Both the position numbers and the translations under genes were made by a program. From Bordetella parapertussis (lineage in GTDB: Bacteria; Pseudomonadota; Gammaproteobacteria; Burkholderiales; Burkholderiaceae_C): a DNA stretch of 64,000 nt. Below are positions 1 through 9,534 of this stretch, in pieces. The stretch lies in NCBI GenBank assembly GCA_945870575.1, contig CAMBSK010000011.1, positions 1-64,000 on the forward strand. The letters are read 5' to 3'. The notes beneath the pieces are model-generated. The model was given only the letters and a program-made list of their open reading frames with translations, was not told the DNA's origin and searched no databases. Within the stretch, counting starts at the first letter, position 1. Every line of letters starts with the position of its first letter.

Positions 1-665
1 ACCTCGCATTTGCGGGCCACCGCCGCTGCATCCAGACCGGTGCCCGCGCCGGTACACAGTTCAATATCCAAGCCCGTAAGACGCGCCAGCAATAAAGAAG
101 CCGCCGAGGTATTGCCTATGCCCATTTCGCCTAGTAGCAATGCATTACCGGACAAGCCGCTCACCAGTTCCATACCGTTGCGCATGGCTTGTTCGCATTG
201 AGATGTTGTCATCGCTGCTCCTTGTGAAGAGTCGGCGGTGCCATGCTCAGCGCCTGCCACTTTCAGCACAGCCAAGCCTGGCCGTTGCGAGCCCGCAGGC
301 AGGCCTGCTAATAAGTCTCGGTTGACTCCACAATCGACCACCGTTAAAGCCAGACCGTGTTGACGCGCCAGTACGCTGACGGCTGCACCGCCGTCCAAAA
401 AATTTTCAACCATCTGCCAACTCACATCCGCAGGAAAGGCCGATATGCCTTGCGCTGTGAGCCCGTGGTCGGCAGCAAACACCACCATTTGCGGATGTTC
501 CAGCACCGGTTGGTCAGTGCCCAGAATTCCGCCGATTTGTACCGCCAATGCTTCGATCCGGCCGAGTGAGCCCGGAGGTTTGGTTTTGTTGTCCATGGCG
601 GACTGCAATACGCTTTGCAGTGCGGGGTCGTGCAGGTTACTGAGAACGGGAAGCATTGCTTGCAT
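1..665 (-). CDS. cobT: Nicotinate-nucleotide--dimethylbenzimidazole phosphoribosyltransferase, 3' end outside window
   Basis: Reading the minus strand from an ATG at 665 gives 221 codons that run off the window edge. CobT transfers phosphoribose from nicotinate mononucleotide to dimethylbenzimidazole, making the alpha-ribazole phosphate of the cobalamin lower ligand, in the cytoplasm. The visible part contains the family's KPPGSLGRIE segment near residue 32, VVFAADHGL near residue 65 and EMGIGNTSAASLL near residue 180. The C-terminal part with the catalytic glutamate lies beyond the window. The gene follows cobQ with a 27-bp gap on the same strand, so it is the last visible gene of the riboswitch-led cobalamin operon. 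The identity is clear; only the length and stop are unknown. Confidence 0.93.
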   Translation of the reverse strand, partial: MQAMLPVLSNLHDPALQSVLQSAMDNKTKPPGSLGRIEALAVQIGGILGTDQPVLEHPQMVVFAADHGLTAQGISAFPADVSWQMVENFLDGGAAVSVLARQHGLALTVVDCGVNRDLLAGLPAGSQRPGLAVLKVAGAEHGTADSSQGAAMTTSQCEQAMRNGMELVSGLSGNALLLGEMGIGNTSAASLLLARLTGLDIELCTGAGTGLDAAAVARKCE

Positions 666-692
666 GGGATATGAATTTTTCGTAAAAACATC

Positions 693-2189
693 TCAGCATA
701 GCAATTCGTCCAGCACGCCGGGCTCAAAGTGCGCCTGCACATAGTCTGCCAGACCATCGAACACGCTGTCCAAGGTCGGCACCGGTTGCGAGCGGCCCGC
801 GCCAAACATTGCTTGCACAGCAGCAGCGTCTTCAAACAAACCGTGCACATACACGCCCAGCACATTGCCCTGCGCGTTGTGCCAGCCTAGGCCATCGGGC
901 AAGGCAGCGTGCGCCACGACACCGGCCTGCGCCATGCCCGCGTGCTGCTGCGTCTGTCCGTGGTGTATTTCATAACCACTCACCGCCACGCCTGCCAGCG
1001 GCGCAAACGGCGATGCTGTGCAAGCGGCCAGCGCGTCTGAAAAACAGGCCTGCGTATGGCGCACGGTTTTATCGGTTTCAAACACGGTGGCCAATGGCAG
1101 TAGCCCCAAGCCAGGCGCATTGCCGTCTATGCCGTGCGGGTCTATCAAAGCCTCACCCAGCATTTGCAAACCACCGCAAATACCCAATACCGCTCCGCCC
1201 TGTTGTGCGTGCAGTGCAATCGCGGCATCCAGGCCTTGGGCGCGCAACCAAGCCAAGTCGCCGCTGGTGTGTTTGGAGCCGGGCAGGATGATCCAATCAC
1301 CGGGCTTTAAGCCGGCCAGGTCTACTGGGCTGCGCACCCATTGCAAACGCAGGCCCGGAATATTTTTTAAGGGCTGGAATTCGTCCAGGTTGCTGATGCG
1401 CGGATACGCAATGACCGCGATCGTTGTTTGCACTGCGCCGCTGGCGATGCTGCGATCATCAAACACGCCGTCTTCTTCAGGCAAACCGTGCTGCCACCAC
1501 ATCGGCAAAGTCGCCACCGTGGGCACGCCGGTCAAGTCTTGCAACATCTGCGGCGCGGGTGCCAGCAGTGCTGCGTCCCCGCGAAACTTGTTCAGCACGA
1601 AACCGCGCAGCAGTGCGCGCTCCTGCGGCGGCAACAAAGCCCAGGTGCCGTACAGATGCGCAAACGCGCCACCTTTGTCGATGTCGGTCACCAGCAAACA
1701 AGCGGCCTTGGCATGCAAAGCGACGCGCATATTGACGATATCGCTACTCGACAAATTGATTTCAGCCGGAGAGCCTGCGCCTTCGATGACCACCACATCG
1801 TTGTCCGCTATCAACGCGTCGAGTGCGGCGGCGATGCGCGGCCATACATGCAGGCTACGCTCGCGCCAGGGCATGCGCGTCAGCGCCTCGTCCACATGGC
1901 CGAGCATGACCACCTGGCTGTGCGTGTCGCGCTCGGGCTTTAAGAGCAGCGGGTTCATGCGCACATCGGGCACGGCGCGCGCGGCCAGCGCCTGAAAGTA
2001 TTACGCGCTGCCTATCTCGCCTTGGCCGTTGCGGGACGCCACCACCCGCGCGTTGTTGCTCATGTTCTGCGCTTTGAAAGGCGCGACCTTCAAACCCTGG
2101 CGCGCGTAGTAGCGGCACAAGGCGGTGGTCAGCCAGCTTTTACCTGCGCCGCTGGTCGTGCCGAGCACCATGACGCAACGGGCGCTCAT
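693..2189 (-). pseudogene. cobQ: Cobyric acid synthase interrupted by an in-frame TAA
   Basis: CobQ amidates four side chains of adenosylcobyrinate a,c-diamide, using glutamine and ATP. The reading frame from ATG 2189 opens with the P-loop [10 protein letters not shown] and [11 protein letters not shown], then meets TAA at 2001-2003 as codon 63. The same frame continues without shift (YFQALAARAVPDVRMNPLLL) to a stop at 693, and shows the glutamine amidotransferase Cys at 338 in GICGG and a downstream His-containing EIHHG. Together the pieces make about 498 codons, the normal family length. In Salmonella CbiP the aligned residue is Gln (GRAQIFQ), so one C-to-T change (CAA to TAA) explains the stop. 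The start overlaps the cobC stop by 4 bp. Either the gene is broken, the stop is read through, or this is a sequence error. Reinitiation at 1973 would give a protein without its ATP-binding P-loop. Confidence 0.85.
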
Positions 2190-3244
2190 ACGCTGCCCGC
2201 TTGTAGCACTTTGCCCACTTGCAAGTCAAGCTGCAAGTGCGCGAACAACGCATCTTGCGCCACAGGCGGCAACACCGCGAGCCGGAAAAAACCCGGCAAG
2301 CCCAGCGACGCGGTGTCCCGCAATTTGATGCCTGCTGCGCGCAGCGCCGGCAGATCTATATCTGTAGGCGCACGGGCGCAGAAAAAATTGGCCAAGCTCG
2401 GTAAAAATTCCCAGCCTAAATTTTCTAAGGCCGCCAACTGGCGCTGCTTCCAGACTTGCAACTGGCTGCTGCATTGCGCCAGCCATGCCTGGGTATCGGC
2501 TTGCACCCAGTTGTGCAACATGGCCACACCGTGTGCGCCCACCGGCCAGGAAGGTGCAAGCGCTTGCAGCGACTGCACCGTCGCATCTGCTTGCAGCGGC
2601 GCAATCGCATACGCAGCACGCACGCCGGTTAGACCTAGCGCTTTATTGGGTGTCCACAAACACCAGACCTTGTCACGCTGCACATCGGTCAGGGAGGACT
2701 GGCCTTGTAGTTGTAAGGGTGCGTACGCGCAATCGAGCACCAGTTGCGCATCAGGCGGCTGCGGCGTACTGTGCGGCTGGTGCAACCAGGCTGGCCAGAG
2801 GCTGTGCGCCTGACCCAGCGGACTCGAGGGTTCACATGCCCACAGCAGTTGCGCCGCCTGCGGGTCCTGCACCTGACGCAGTCCCCAGGCCTGCGCGGCA
2901 TAGGCATAGTCGCCATACGCGCGAGCAGGCAGCCAGACCTGGGCCATATCACCCCGTGCGCTTGCCCTTTGCGCCGCCAGCGCACTGATACGGAAGATGA
3001 ACTCGCTGGCACTGCCCGCCAGCATAATGCGCCTGAAATCAACCGCATGAAAGTCTGCCAGCGCCTGGCGCAAGTCGCGGTAATCCGGGTCGGGGTAGTG
3101 CGTAGTGTCGGCGTGTTGCACAGCGTGCAGGCTTTGCGGGCAGGGGCCGCAAGCGTTGCTGTTGGTGGAGAAATCAAAGCGTGCAACACCTAAGGCATCG
3201 GCACCACCGTGCACGCGCATGGGCTTATCAGCTTGCAACGTCAT
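2186..3244 (-). CDS. cobC: Threonine-phosphate decarboxylase-like PLP aminotransferase (cobalamin aminopropanol arm)
   Basis: A 352-residue fold-type I PLP enzyme of the histidinol-phosphate aminotransferase-like family. In cobalamin synthesis this family (CobC, or CobD of Salmonella) makes 1-aminopropan-2-ol phosphate from threonine phosphate. The start [11 protein letters not shown] and [12 protein letters not shown] match the family's N-terminus, and the PLP-binding Lys is probably K201 in [11 protein letters not shown]. The ATG at 3244 overlaps the cobD TGA by 4 bp (ATGA), which fixes the start; the frame is open further upstream but that part is the shadow of cobD. The stop overlaps the cobQ start. 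Its place between cobD and cobQ supports the pathway role; the exact substrate is inferred. Confidence 0.88.
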   Translation of the reverse strand: MTLQADKPMRVHGGADALGVARFDFSTNSNACGPCPQSLHAVQHADTTHYPDPDYRDLRQALADFHAVDFRRIMLAGSASEFIFRISALAAQRASARGDMAQVWLPARAYGDYAYAAQAWGLRQVQDPQAAQLLWACEPSSPLGQAHSLWPAWLHQPHSTPQPPDAQLVLDCAYAPLQLQGQSSLTDVQRDKVWCLWTPNKALGLTGVRAAYAIAPLQADATVQSLQALAPSWPVGAHGVAMLHNWVQADTQAWLAQCSSQLQVWKQRQLAALENLGWEFLPSLANFFCARAPTDIDLPALRAAGIKLRDTASLGLPGFFRLAVLPPVAQDALFAHLQLDLQVGKVLQAGSV

Positions 3245-4332
3245 GGCGACACCTTCAGCATGCCTACCAAGGTAAACAATACCAGGCCTGCAACGCCGAT
3301 CCACAGCGCCCGGCCCGCCAAGCGGATGGCGCGCCCGGTGTCCGCAGCTTGGGGCTCGCGGCCTGGCGCATTCAGCACATACACCTGCGGCTTGCTCAGA
3401 CTGCAACCCAGCGCCAACGCCATCGCAGCCATGGGCCAGCCGCTGTTGGGTGACGGTGTGCGCGCGGCGTCGCGGTATAACGACTTTAAGGACACACCTG
3501 CCGCAGCCAGCACCAGCAGCAAGGCGGTGATACGCGCCGGTATCCAACTGAGCACATCGTCCGCGCGTGCCGCCCATTTGCCGGCCCATTGCAAGTTGCG
3601 TCCACGGTACATGCCGGGGTAGCCCCACATGGCATCGGCCGTATTGGCAAAGCGGTACATCAGCGCGCCGGGCAGGCCCAGCACAACAAACCAAAATATA
3701 GGCGCGACCACCGAGTCGTTCAGGTTTTCCGCCAGCGACTCGATCACGCTTTCACGCACCTGCACCTCGCTTAAATCCGTCACATCCCGGCTGACCAGAA
3801 AGCGCAAACGCTCGCGCCCGCGCGCCAGTGATCCAGCGGGCAAACCGCTGAGGGCTTCCTCCACCGCCTGCGCCTCCGTGCGCAACATGGCCCAAGCCAA
3901 GGCAGGTTTCAACACAATGCCCAGCAGCAGCGCAGCCCCCAGTAGGCCCGCCCAGCTTATCGGCTCCAGCCAGGCCAACAAACTTTGTTCGATGGCGCAG
4001 GCCGCAGCTCCCACCAGCAACATACCCCACAGCCAAGCCAGTGCGCCCAGCAGGAATGCGGGTAGGTCAGCCTGTTCGTTTTCGACAGCGGTACCGGTGG
4101 AAGCCAGTGCCTGGCGGCTCAGGGATTGCACTTGCTGCCCAGCCCAATTCAAGTAATTACCCATCCACACCACCGGGTGAAAGCGCACCGGCGGCTCGCC
4201 TAGGAAATGGTCAATGGCTAAAGCCACCAGCAAGGCCAGCACAGGCAGACACAGCATGGCCGCATCGGGTGTGGAAATGAATGCGGTCAAACCCACAGGC
4301 TCAGTCGGCACTGCCGCGCTGCGCGGGAACAT
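3241..4332 (-). CDS. cobD: Adenosylcobinamide-phosphate synthase, CbiB/CobD family
   Basis: This integral membrane protein of about 363 residues joins the aminopropanol linker to adenosylcobyrate. The family signature is visible: LAIDHFLGEPPVRFHPVVWMG near the N-terminus, RDVTDLSEVQVRESVIESLAENLND in the middle, and FANTADAMWGYP followed by WAARADDVLSWIPAR. Several hydrophobic segments lie between these. The chosen ATG at 4332 has an AGGT a few bases upstream and overlaps the end of the ferredoxin gene by 32 bp; a second ATG at 4257 would remove 25 residues but has no clear ribosome binding site. The gene ends in a 4-bp overlap with cobC, suggesting coupled translation. Confidence 0.92.
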   Translation of the reverse strand: MFPRSAAVPTEPVGLTAFISTPDAAMLCLPVLALLVALAIDHFLGEPPVRFHPVVWMGNYLNWAGQQVQSLSRQALASTGTAVENEQADLPAFLLGALAWLWGMLLVGAAACAIEQSLLAWLEPISWAGLLGAALLLGIVLKPALAWAMLRTEAQAVEEALSGLPAGSLARGRERLRFLVSRDVTDLSEVQVRESVIESLAENLNDSVVAPIFWFVVLGLPGALMYRFANTADAMWGYPGMYRGRNLQWAGKWAARADDVLSWIPARITALLLVLAAAGVSLKSLYRDAARTPSPNSGWPMAAMALALGCSLSKPQVYVLNAPGREPQAADTGRAIRLAGRALWIGVAGLVLFTLVGMLKVSP

Positions 4333-4720
4333 CGACCTGCGGACTCTGGTGAAAAACCAAATCCTGCACCGCTTGGTCGCCTACCAAGTGCTCGGCAATG
4401 ATGCGATCTAAATTGGCGGCTGTCACGTTGTAGTACCAGGTGCCCTGGGGCTGCACACACATCACCGGCCCGCCCTTGCACGCGCCAAAGCAGTTGACGC
4501 TATTGAACTTGGTGCGCCCGGGCCCTTCATGGATGCCTGCCGCTTTGAGCTTGGTCCACAAACTGTCGTACAGCGCCTGTCCTGCGCCCTCCTCGCCGCA
4601 GCGCGGGCCGGTGCACAGCAGCACATAGTGTTTGTAGGGGCTGATGCTGGGTTTGAGAACGGCTTCAATGGTCACAAGCGGGCTTTCTGTTGCTAAGAAT
4701 GTGTAAGCGCCGGTCAGCAC
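4301..4720 (-). CDS. Thioredoxin-fold 2Fe-2S ferredoxin-like protein in the cobalamin operon
   Basis: A 139-residue protein with the cysteine pattern of thioredoxin-like 2Fe-2S ferredoxins: CTGPRCGEEG around residue 36 and NCFGACKGGPVMCVQPQG around residue 75, followed by the typical WYYNVTAANLDRIIAEHL ending. Related small ferredoxins occur in many proteobacterial cobalamin operons, where they are thought to supply electrons for cobalt reduction before adenosylation; that role is inference here. It lies between cobO and cobD on the same strand, 36 bp after cobO. A GTG at 4675 is a possible shorter start, because the first 15 residues are not family-like. Confidence 0.82.
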   Translation of the reverse strand: MLTGAYTFLATESPLVTIEAVLKPSISPYKHYVLLCTGPRCGEEGAGQALYDSLWTKLKAAGIHEGPGRTKFNSVNCFGACKGGPVMCVQPQGTWYYNVTAANLDRIIAEHLVGDQAVQDLVFHQSPQVDVPAQRGSAD

Positions 4721-4756
4721 CAGCGCATAGAGAAACTGTAAAGTGAAAACAGCACA

Positions 4757-5326
4757 TTAATCCTCAATCCCGCGCTGCGCCGGGATGCCAGCTTGGAACG
4801 CATGCTTCACCATCGTCATCTCGGTCACGGTATCGGCCAGCGCGATGATTTCGGGTGGGCAGCGGCGTCCGGTGAGCACCACATGCACATGGCTGGGGCG
4901 GCTGCGCAAGGTGTCCAGCACATCGTCCAGCGGCATCCAGCCGTAAATCAGCGGGTAGGTGATTTCGTCCAGCGTGACCATGAAATAGTCGCCACTGTCG
5001 ATGGCCGTTTTGGCTTTTTGCCAGCCATCGCGTGCCAATTGCGCACTGTGTTCAAGGTCCTGGCTTTTCCAGCTAAAGCCGTCGCCCAGGCCTTCAATGG
5101 GGATGCCCAGTTGTTCAAACATGCGGTGTTCGCCAAAGCGCGCCGAAGGCACTTTCATGAACTGAAAAATCTTTACCTTTTTGCCGCGTCCGTGGGCGCG
5201 CAAAGCCAGGCCGAAAGCCGAGGTGCTTTTGCCTTTGCCGTCGCCGGTGTTCACGATGATGAGGCCGCGGCGCTCGCCCTCGGATTTGTCGTAGGGCTTT
5301 TCGGTGGGGGGCGTTTCTATTTGCAT
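4757..5326 (-). CDS. cobO: Cob(I)yrinic acid a,c-diamide adenosyltransferase
   Basis: A 189-residue cytoplasmic enzyme of the BtuR/CobO/CobA family, which transfers the adenosyl group of ATP to cob(I)alamin or its precursors. The P-loop-like [18 protein letters not shown] lies at residues 26-43, followed by VKIFQFMKV, the Asp/Glu-rich [14 protein letters not shown] near residue 118 and [17 protein letters not shown]. The C-terminus with [16 protein letters not shown] is typical. It sits between cobB (29-bp gap) and the ferredoxin-like gene, and belongs to the riboswitch-controlled operon. Confidence 0.95.
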   Translation of the reverse strand: MQIETPPTEKPYDKSEGERRGLIIVNTGDGKGKSTSAFGLALRAHGRGKKVKIFQFMKVPSARFGEHRMFEQLGIPIEGLGDGFSWKSQDLEHSAQLARDGWQKAKTAIDSGDYFMVTLDEITYPLIYGWMPLDDVLDTLRSRPSHVHVVLTGRRCPPEIIALADTVTEMTMVKHAFQAGIPAQRGIED

Positions 5327-5355
5327 ATGGAGAGGACTTTCAAAAAGTGTGATGC

Positions 5356-6690
5356 TTATGCTTGCCCGGTAAACAGCGCTGCGGTGGCTACCGGATTGGA
5401 CGCAAACCAGGCATGAAAGTAGCTGGCTTGCACCGGGCCAAGCTGGAACAAGGCTTCGCCCACATCGGGCTTAGGCTCCTGACCAGGGCGTGAGGTACGC
5501 TGGCGCACCGCCGCAGTGCTTTGGCAAGTGGAGTAATGAAACGTATGGCCACGCAACAGTCCAGCTGTTGTGCGCAGTTGCTGTGGACCTAAAGCGGCCA
5601 GGCGTTTTTGCATGCGCACCGTGCCTGGCAGCAAAGCCCATTGCTCGTGGCTTTGGCCGTCGGCATCGATCAGCGTTTCAAACAACACCATCATGCCGCC
5701 ACATTCTGCCCAGACCGGTTTGTTGAGGGCGATATGTTGCGCCAGGCTATCGCGCAGCGCATGGTTGGCACCCAGCACGTGCGCGTGTAATTCCGGGTAA
5801 CCGCCGGGCAGCCACACAGCATCACAGACCGGCAAAGCGCTGTCTTGCAAGGGCGAGAAGAACACCAGTTCTGCGCCCAACTCCCGCAAGCAATCCAGAT
5901 TAGCCTGGTAAATAAAACAAAACGCGGCGTCGCGCGCGACGGCAATGGTGCGACCTTGCAAAAGTTTGCCCGGGCTTGCGGCGGGCTGTAGCCCGACGGG
6001 CAAGTGCAAAGCCCAGTGCGCCATGTCTTTGGGCGACATGCGACCCAAAGGCGTCGCGGCCAGCGCATCGGCAGCAGCATCCAGACGCACCATCGCATCG
6101 CCCACTTCACTGGCTAGCGTCAAGCCCAGATGGCGCTCGGGCAAAGTAAAGGTGTCATCGCGCATCAGAGCACCCAGCCATTCGGCCGGTGCACGCACAC
6201 TGTTTTTTAGCATCGCGGCATGACCTTCGCTAGCCACGCGGTTGGCCAATACACCGGCCCAGGGCATGGCCGGGCGATAGTGTTGCAATCCCCAAGCGAG
6301 CGCGCCAAAGGTGCCGGCCATAGCGCCTGCATCGATGACCGCCAAAACATGCAGCCCAAAGCGCTCGGCCAGATCAGCTGCGCTGGGCTCGCCGTCAAAC
6401 AGCCCCATCACGCCTTCGACGATGATCAGGTCTGCCTCAGACGCCGCCTGCGCCAAGCGCGCACGGCAGTCCTCTGCGCCGGTCATCCACAAATCCAATT
6501 GGTACACCGGCTGGCCGCTGGCCAGCGCGTGCCAGTAAGGGTCCAGAAAATCCGGCCCGCACTTGAACACCCGCACCTTGCGCCCCTGGCGCGCATGCAA
6601 TCGCGCCAAGGCCGACACGACCGTCGTCTTGCCCTGACCGGAGGCCGGGGCAGCGACGAGGATGGCGGGACAGACGGAGGCAGGTGTCAT
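5356..6690 (-). CDS. cobB: Cobyrinate a,c-diamide synthase
   Basis: A 444-residue enzyme that amidates the a and c side chains of (hydrogeno)cobyrinic acid using ATP and glutamine. The N-terminal dethiobiotin synthetase-like ATPase half starts with [17 protein letters not shown], followed by [12 protein letters not shown] and [10 protein letters not shown]. The C-terminal class I glutamine amidotransferase-like half has LPGGYPELH and the nucleophile Cys at 330 in [10 protein letters not shown]. The start overlaps the cobU stop by 4 bp. Both CobB (aerobic route) and CbiA (anaerobic route) look like this, so the symbol does not settle the oxygen dependence of the pathway. Confidence 0.93.
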   Translation of the reverse strand: MTPASVCPAILVAAPASGQGKTTVVSALARLHARQGRKVRVFKCGPDFLDPYWHALASGQPVYQLDLWMTGAEDCRARLAQAASEADLIIVEGVMGLFDGEPSAADLAERFGLHVLAVIDAGAMAGTFGALAWGLQHYRPAMPWAGVLANRVASEGHAAMLKNSVRAPAEWLGALMRDDTFTLPERHLGLTLASEVGDAMVRLDAAADALAATPLGRMSPKDMAHWALHLPVGLQPAASPGKLLQGRTIAVARDAAFCFIYQANLDCLRELGAELVFFSPLQDSALPVCDAVWLPGGYPELHAHVLGANHALRDSLAQHIALNKPVWAECGGMMVLFETLIDADGQSHEQWALLPGTVRMQKRLAALGPQQLRTTAGLLRGHTFHYSTCQSTAAVRQRTSRPGQEPKPDVGEALFQLGPVQASYFHAWFASNPVATAALFTGQA

Positions 6691-7271
6691 GCGCTGACTC
6701 CTTTGACTGTCAAAGCCTGACCGGCGACCATCCAGGTCAGTCGCTCACAGGCTGAGGCCAAGCGCTGATTGACCAGACCTTGCGTATCTACAAACGCCCG
6801 GACTTCTGCGCCCATGGGAATCACACCACCGCCTATGTCATTGCTGATCAACAACACAGGCCCGGGCGCAGAGGCTATCGCCTGACACAGTATGTCGGTT
6901 TGTATCAGCACTTCTGCTTGGGACATGAGCGGTAAATTTGCATCCACTGGCATCTGCAAATTCGTGAGCCATAAAGTGATGCAATCGATGACCAGCAAGC
7001 GGTGTGTACGGCTGTGCTCTGTCAGCATTTGCGCCAGCCGCCTTGGTTCTTCCAGCGTCTGCATGGCAGGTACGCGCTGTTGTCGCTGTAGGCGGTGGCG
7101 TTCAATGCGCGCTTGCATTTCGCTGTCACCGGCCAACGCCGTGGCGATCAGCACAGCTTCGTGGTCCGGCGATGCCGCCAGCCAAGCGGCAGCCAGTTGT
7201 TCTGCACGTGCGGATTTACCGCTTTTCTGGCCGCCCAGTATCAGTTCACTTTTTGCCCATGCCAATGTCAT
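6687..7271 (-). CDS. cobU: Bifunctional adenosylcobinamide kinase / adenosylcobinamide-phosphate guanylyltransferase
   Basis: A 194-residue enzyme (CobU in Salmonella, CobP in Pseudomonas) that phosphorylates adenosylcobinamide and then adds GMP, activating it for nucleotide-loop assembly. The P-loop ILGGQKSGKSARAE is at residues 11-24, and VLIATALAGDSEMQARIERH contains the histidine region that accepts GMP. VIDCITLWLTNL and LISNDIGGGVIPMG follow as in the family. It lies 9 bp after btuB and overlaps cobB by 4 bp. It also lets the cell use salvaged cobinamide brought in by BtuB. Confidence 0.94.
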   Translation of the reverse strand: MTLAWAKSELILGGQKSGKSARAEQLAAAWLAASPDHEAVLIATALAGDSEMQARIERHRLQRQQRVPAMQTLEEPRRLAQMLTEHSRTHRLLVIDCITLWLTNLQMPVDANLPLMSQAEVLIQTDILCQAIASAPGPVLLISNDIGGGVIPMGAEVRAFVDTQGLVNQRLASACERLTWMVAGQALTVKGVSA

Positions 7272-7280
7272 GACAGTCCT

Positions 7281-9086
7281 TTATTTGGGTTGCCATTGCA
7301 CGCCAACAAACACATTGCGCCCGGCGGTGTAGTAACCGTCAGCCAGTTGGTAAGACTGGTCAAACGCATTGTTCAAGCGCAGCAGCAAGCTGTAGTCTTT
7401 GTCTATCTGGCGCTGCCCCCACAGGTTGAACAGCTGAAAAGCGGATAACACGCTTGTGTTGTCGTTATCGTCGAAACGTTTGTCCACCCACTGCCATTCG
7501 CCGCCCAGTTGCCAGGCCTGCCATTGTGTGTCTGCCGCCAGCTTTAAGCTGTTGTCGGCGCGGCGCGCCAGTGCCTTGCCGGTGTCGGTATTTTTCGCGT
7601 CCAGCCTGTCATAAGAACCGCTGAACTTGACATCGCGATAACGGGTGGCTACTGAAAGTGTCAAGCCTTGCAAGCGGGCATGATCGATATTTTCATAGCA
7701 ATTGCATTCACCTGTGGCGTAGAAATAGTCAATGAGGTTTGATATGCGGTTGCGATACGCGACCAGACTCAGACTGTCATTTTGGTATGCGTACTTCAAA
7801 CCAGCTTCAATGTTGTCTGAGCTTTCAGGCTCTAAACCGGCATTGCCACCATACTTATAAAAGCGCTGGAATAGCGTTGGCGCCCTGAAAGCACTGCCTG
7901 CCGATGCGCGGAGTTGCCACGCGTCATTCAACTCGTAGGCATAGGCCGCCTGAGCCGTATTTTTATCACCGAAATCGCTGTCTGTGTCGTGGCGTGCGTT
8001 CAATTGCAAGCTGTGCTGCTCTAGCATCAGACCGTAGCCCAGCGCCAACGCATTTTGTGAGCGCTCGGTGCCAGCAGGTGTTGTCGATGTATTGTCCAAA
8101 GCATCCTCGCGGCGCTCCAGGTTTGCCTGAAAGCGGTGTATGTCCATGCTGTAGTCGTTTTGAAACACATAGTTGCGCAACACCGTGTTTGTTGCGTACT
8201 TTGATCCGGGCTGCGTGATGTAGTCATAGCGGCTGCGAGTCAGTAACAGCTTGCTTTGATAGCCTGGTGTCCACTGCGCCGTCCAATTTAAGCCTGTGGT
8301 TTGAATGGTTTCTACGTTGTGGTCGTCTTCTACAGAGCTTGAATCGTACTGCGCATCCATCCTGCTTTGCAACAAAGTAGCCTCGAGCTTATGGTCTTTA
8401 TTGATTTGCAACCCCAAACGCGCGGTTTCCGAATGGCTGTCGTAGCCATCACTGTCTAGGTTCTTGGCTTTCAATACATTGAAGCCTTTGCTCTTTTCCT
8501 TGGTTACGCCAACGGCATAGTCCCATTGTTCTTGCGCACCAGTGAAACCAGCATTGACCTGATAGGTGTTGTAAGTACCTGCGCCAACACCTGCATAAGG
8601 CTGAAATGCGCCTTCTCCTCTGCGGGTGAACAACTGCACCACCCCGCCTATGGCGTCTGAGCCATAAATAGCAGCCGCCGGGCCGCGCAGTATTTCTATG
8701 CGGTCGATTTGCGCCAGCGGCAATGTCTGCCAGGTGAAGCCGCCGCTACCGGACTGGGATTCAATCCGCACACCGTCCACATACACAGCGGTCTGGTTCG
8801 TGTTCGCACCCCGGATAAATAAACTGGTCGTGTTACCCGCTCCGCCATTGCGGGCAAACTGCACGCTGGGGTAGCTCGACAACACATCAGCAACACCGAC
8901 AGCCCCACTTCGTTCAATAGCTTGACGGTCTATCACCGTGACATCGGTGAGCACCTCGCTGACCAGCTGCTCGGTGCGAGTCGCTGTCACCACCACTTCA
9001 TTCAGGATTTGTGCAAAAGACGGCCATACGGTGGCGCAGCACACCGCGATCAAGCCCGGCCTCAGGGCTTTCAAACAAGCAAACAT
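7281..9086 (-). CDS. btuB: TonB-dependent outer-membrane cobalamin receptor
   Basis: A 601-residue protein with a Sec signal peptide (cleavage probably after SFAQ near residue 26), a TonB-box-like NEVVVTATR right after it, a plug domain with FIRGANTNQTAVYVDGVRI and IEILRGPAAAIYGSDAIGGVVQLFTRR, and a C-terminal beta barrel rich in alternating aromatic residues. The plug and barrel match BtuB in order and size. The cobalamin riboswitch directly upstream and the cob genes directly downstream identify the substrate as a cobalamin or other corrinoid. Expression should fall when intracellular adenosylcobalamin is high. Confidence 0.95.
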   Translation of the reverse strand: MFACLKALRPGLIAVCCATVWPSFAQILNEVVVTATRTEQLVSEVLTDVTVIDRQAIERSGAVGVADVLSSYPSVQFARNGGAGNTTSLFIRGANTNQTAVYVDGVRIESQSGSGGFTWQTLPLAQIDRIEILRGPAAAIYGSDAIGGVVQLFTRRGEGAFQPYAGVGAGTYNTYQVNAGFTGAQEQWDYAVGVTKEKSKGFNVLKAKNLDSDGYDSHSETARLGLQINKDHKLEATLLQSRMDAQYDSSSVEDDHNVETIQTTGLNWTAQWTPGYQSKLLLTRSRYDYITQPGSKYATNTVLRNYVFQNDYSMDIHRFQANLERREDALDNTSTTPAGTERSQNALALGYGLMLEQHSLQLNARHDTDSDFGDKNTAQAAYAYELNDAWQLRASAGSAFRAPTLFQRFYKYGGNAGLEPESSDNIEAGLKYAYQNDSLSLVAYRNRISNLIDYFYATGECNCYENIDHARLQGLTLSVATRYRDVKFSGSYDRLDAKNTDTGKALARRADNSLKLAADTQWQAWQLGGEWQWVDKRFDDNDNTSVLSAFQLFNLWGQRQIDKDYSLLLRLNNAFDQSYQLADGYYTAGRNVFVGVQWQPK

Positions 9087-9164
9087 AAAAGTAGTCCAAC
9101 AAAGAAACTTGTTGTCGGCATCCCCGCCGACGTCAAGCGATCAGCCAGACACGCGGTCTGACCC
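9087..9164 (-). promoter_or_regulatory. btuB leader between riboswitch aptamer and start codon, with short hairpins
   Basis: On the transcribed strand this leader contains three potential stem-loops in series: CAGAC/GTCTG, GTCGGC/GCCGAC and CAACAA/TTGTTG, the last ending just upstream of the btuB ATG. There is no run of U after a strong stem, so control of ribosome access looks more likely than transcription termination. This expression-platform reading is inference from base pairing by eye. Confidence 0.45.
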
Positions 9165-9386
9165 CCTGTTGGCCGGTATCCGGGCTGGCGGAACTGTTTG
9201 CGTCGCCTTCCCGCCGGCTTATTCAAGGCCGACAGTGGCTGAGTGACACAAGCTGAACTGAGAACAGTTCGTCCGCTTGACCGTTGCGGGGGCAGCGCAG
9301 GCTGAGTGATTCAAAGGCTTATGAACCGATCTCCTGCTTCCCGTTTAACTGCCGCATGTGAATCACGCGGCGGGCACCAACGGGCT
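9165..9386 (-). ncRNA. Cobalamin riboswitch (B12 element) upstream of btuB
   Basis: Read on the minus strand, the region has the class I cobalamin riboswitch landmarks in order: GGTGCCCGC at the 5' end, AACGGGAAGCAGGAG, GCTGCCCCCGCAACGG, the B12 box GCCACTG, GGCGGGAAGGC, and finally AGCCCGGATACCGGCC. Spacing and order match the conserved aptamer that binds adenosylcobalamin. It lies about 80 bases before btuB and should repress the whole btuB-cobT operon when cofactor is plentiful. The outer limits are approximate because only the conserved blocks can be placed by eye. Confidence 0.93.
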
Positions 9387-9534
9387 AAATATAATTCAAT
9401 ATAAATTTAAAGTAAATATTAAAGTAGTATTTAATTGCAACTGATAGCTAAACCTACGCCCTGTATGGCGAGTCATCATAGTCAGCAGACCGATTCATAA
9501 GCGTATGCTGAGCCTTTAAATGCTGGAGCAATGA

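Noticed and set aside
1018..1995. Long open frame on the plus strand opposite cobQ
   Set aside because: It is antisense to clear CobQ motifs, has no family-like pattern and is a shadow from GC-rich codon use.
2186..3694. Larger 502-codon version of cobC starting at 3694
   Set aside because: The first 150 residues are out-of-frame cobD; the ATG at 3244 overlaps the cobD stop and gives normal family length.
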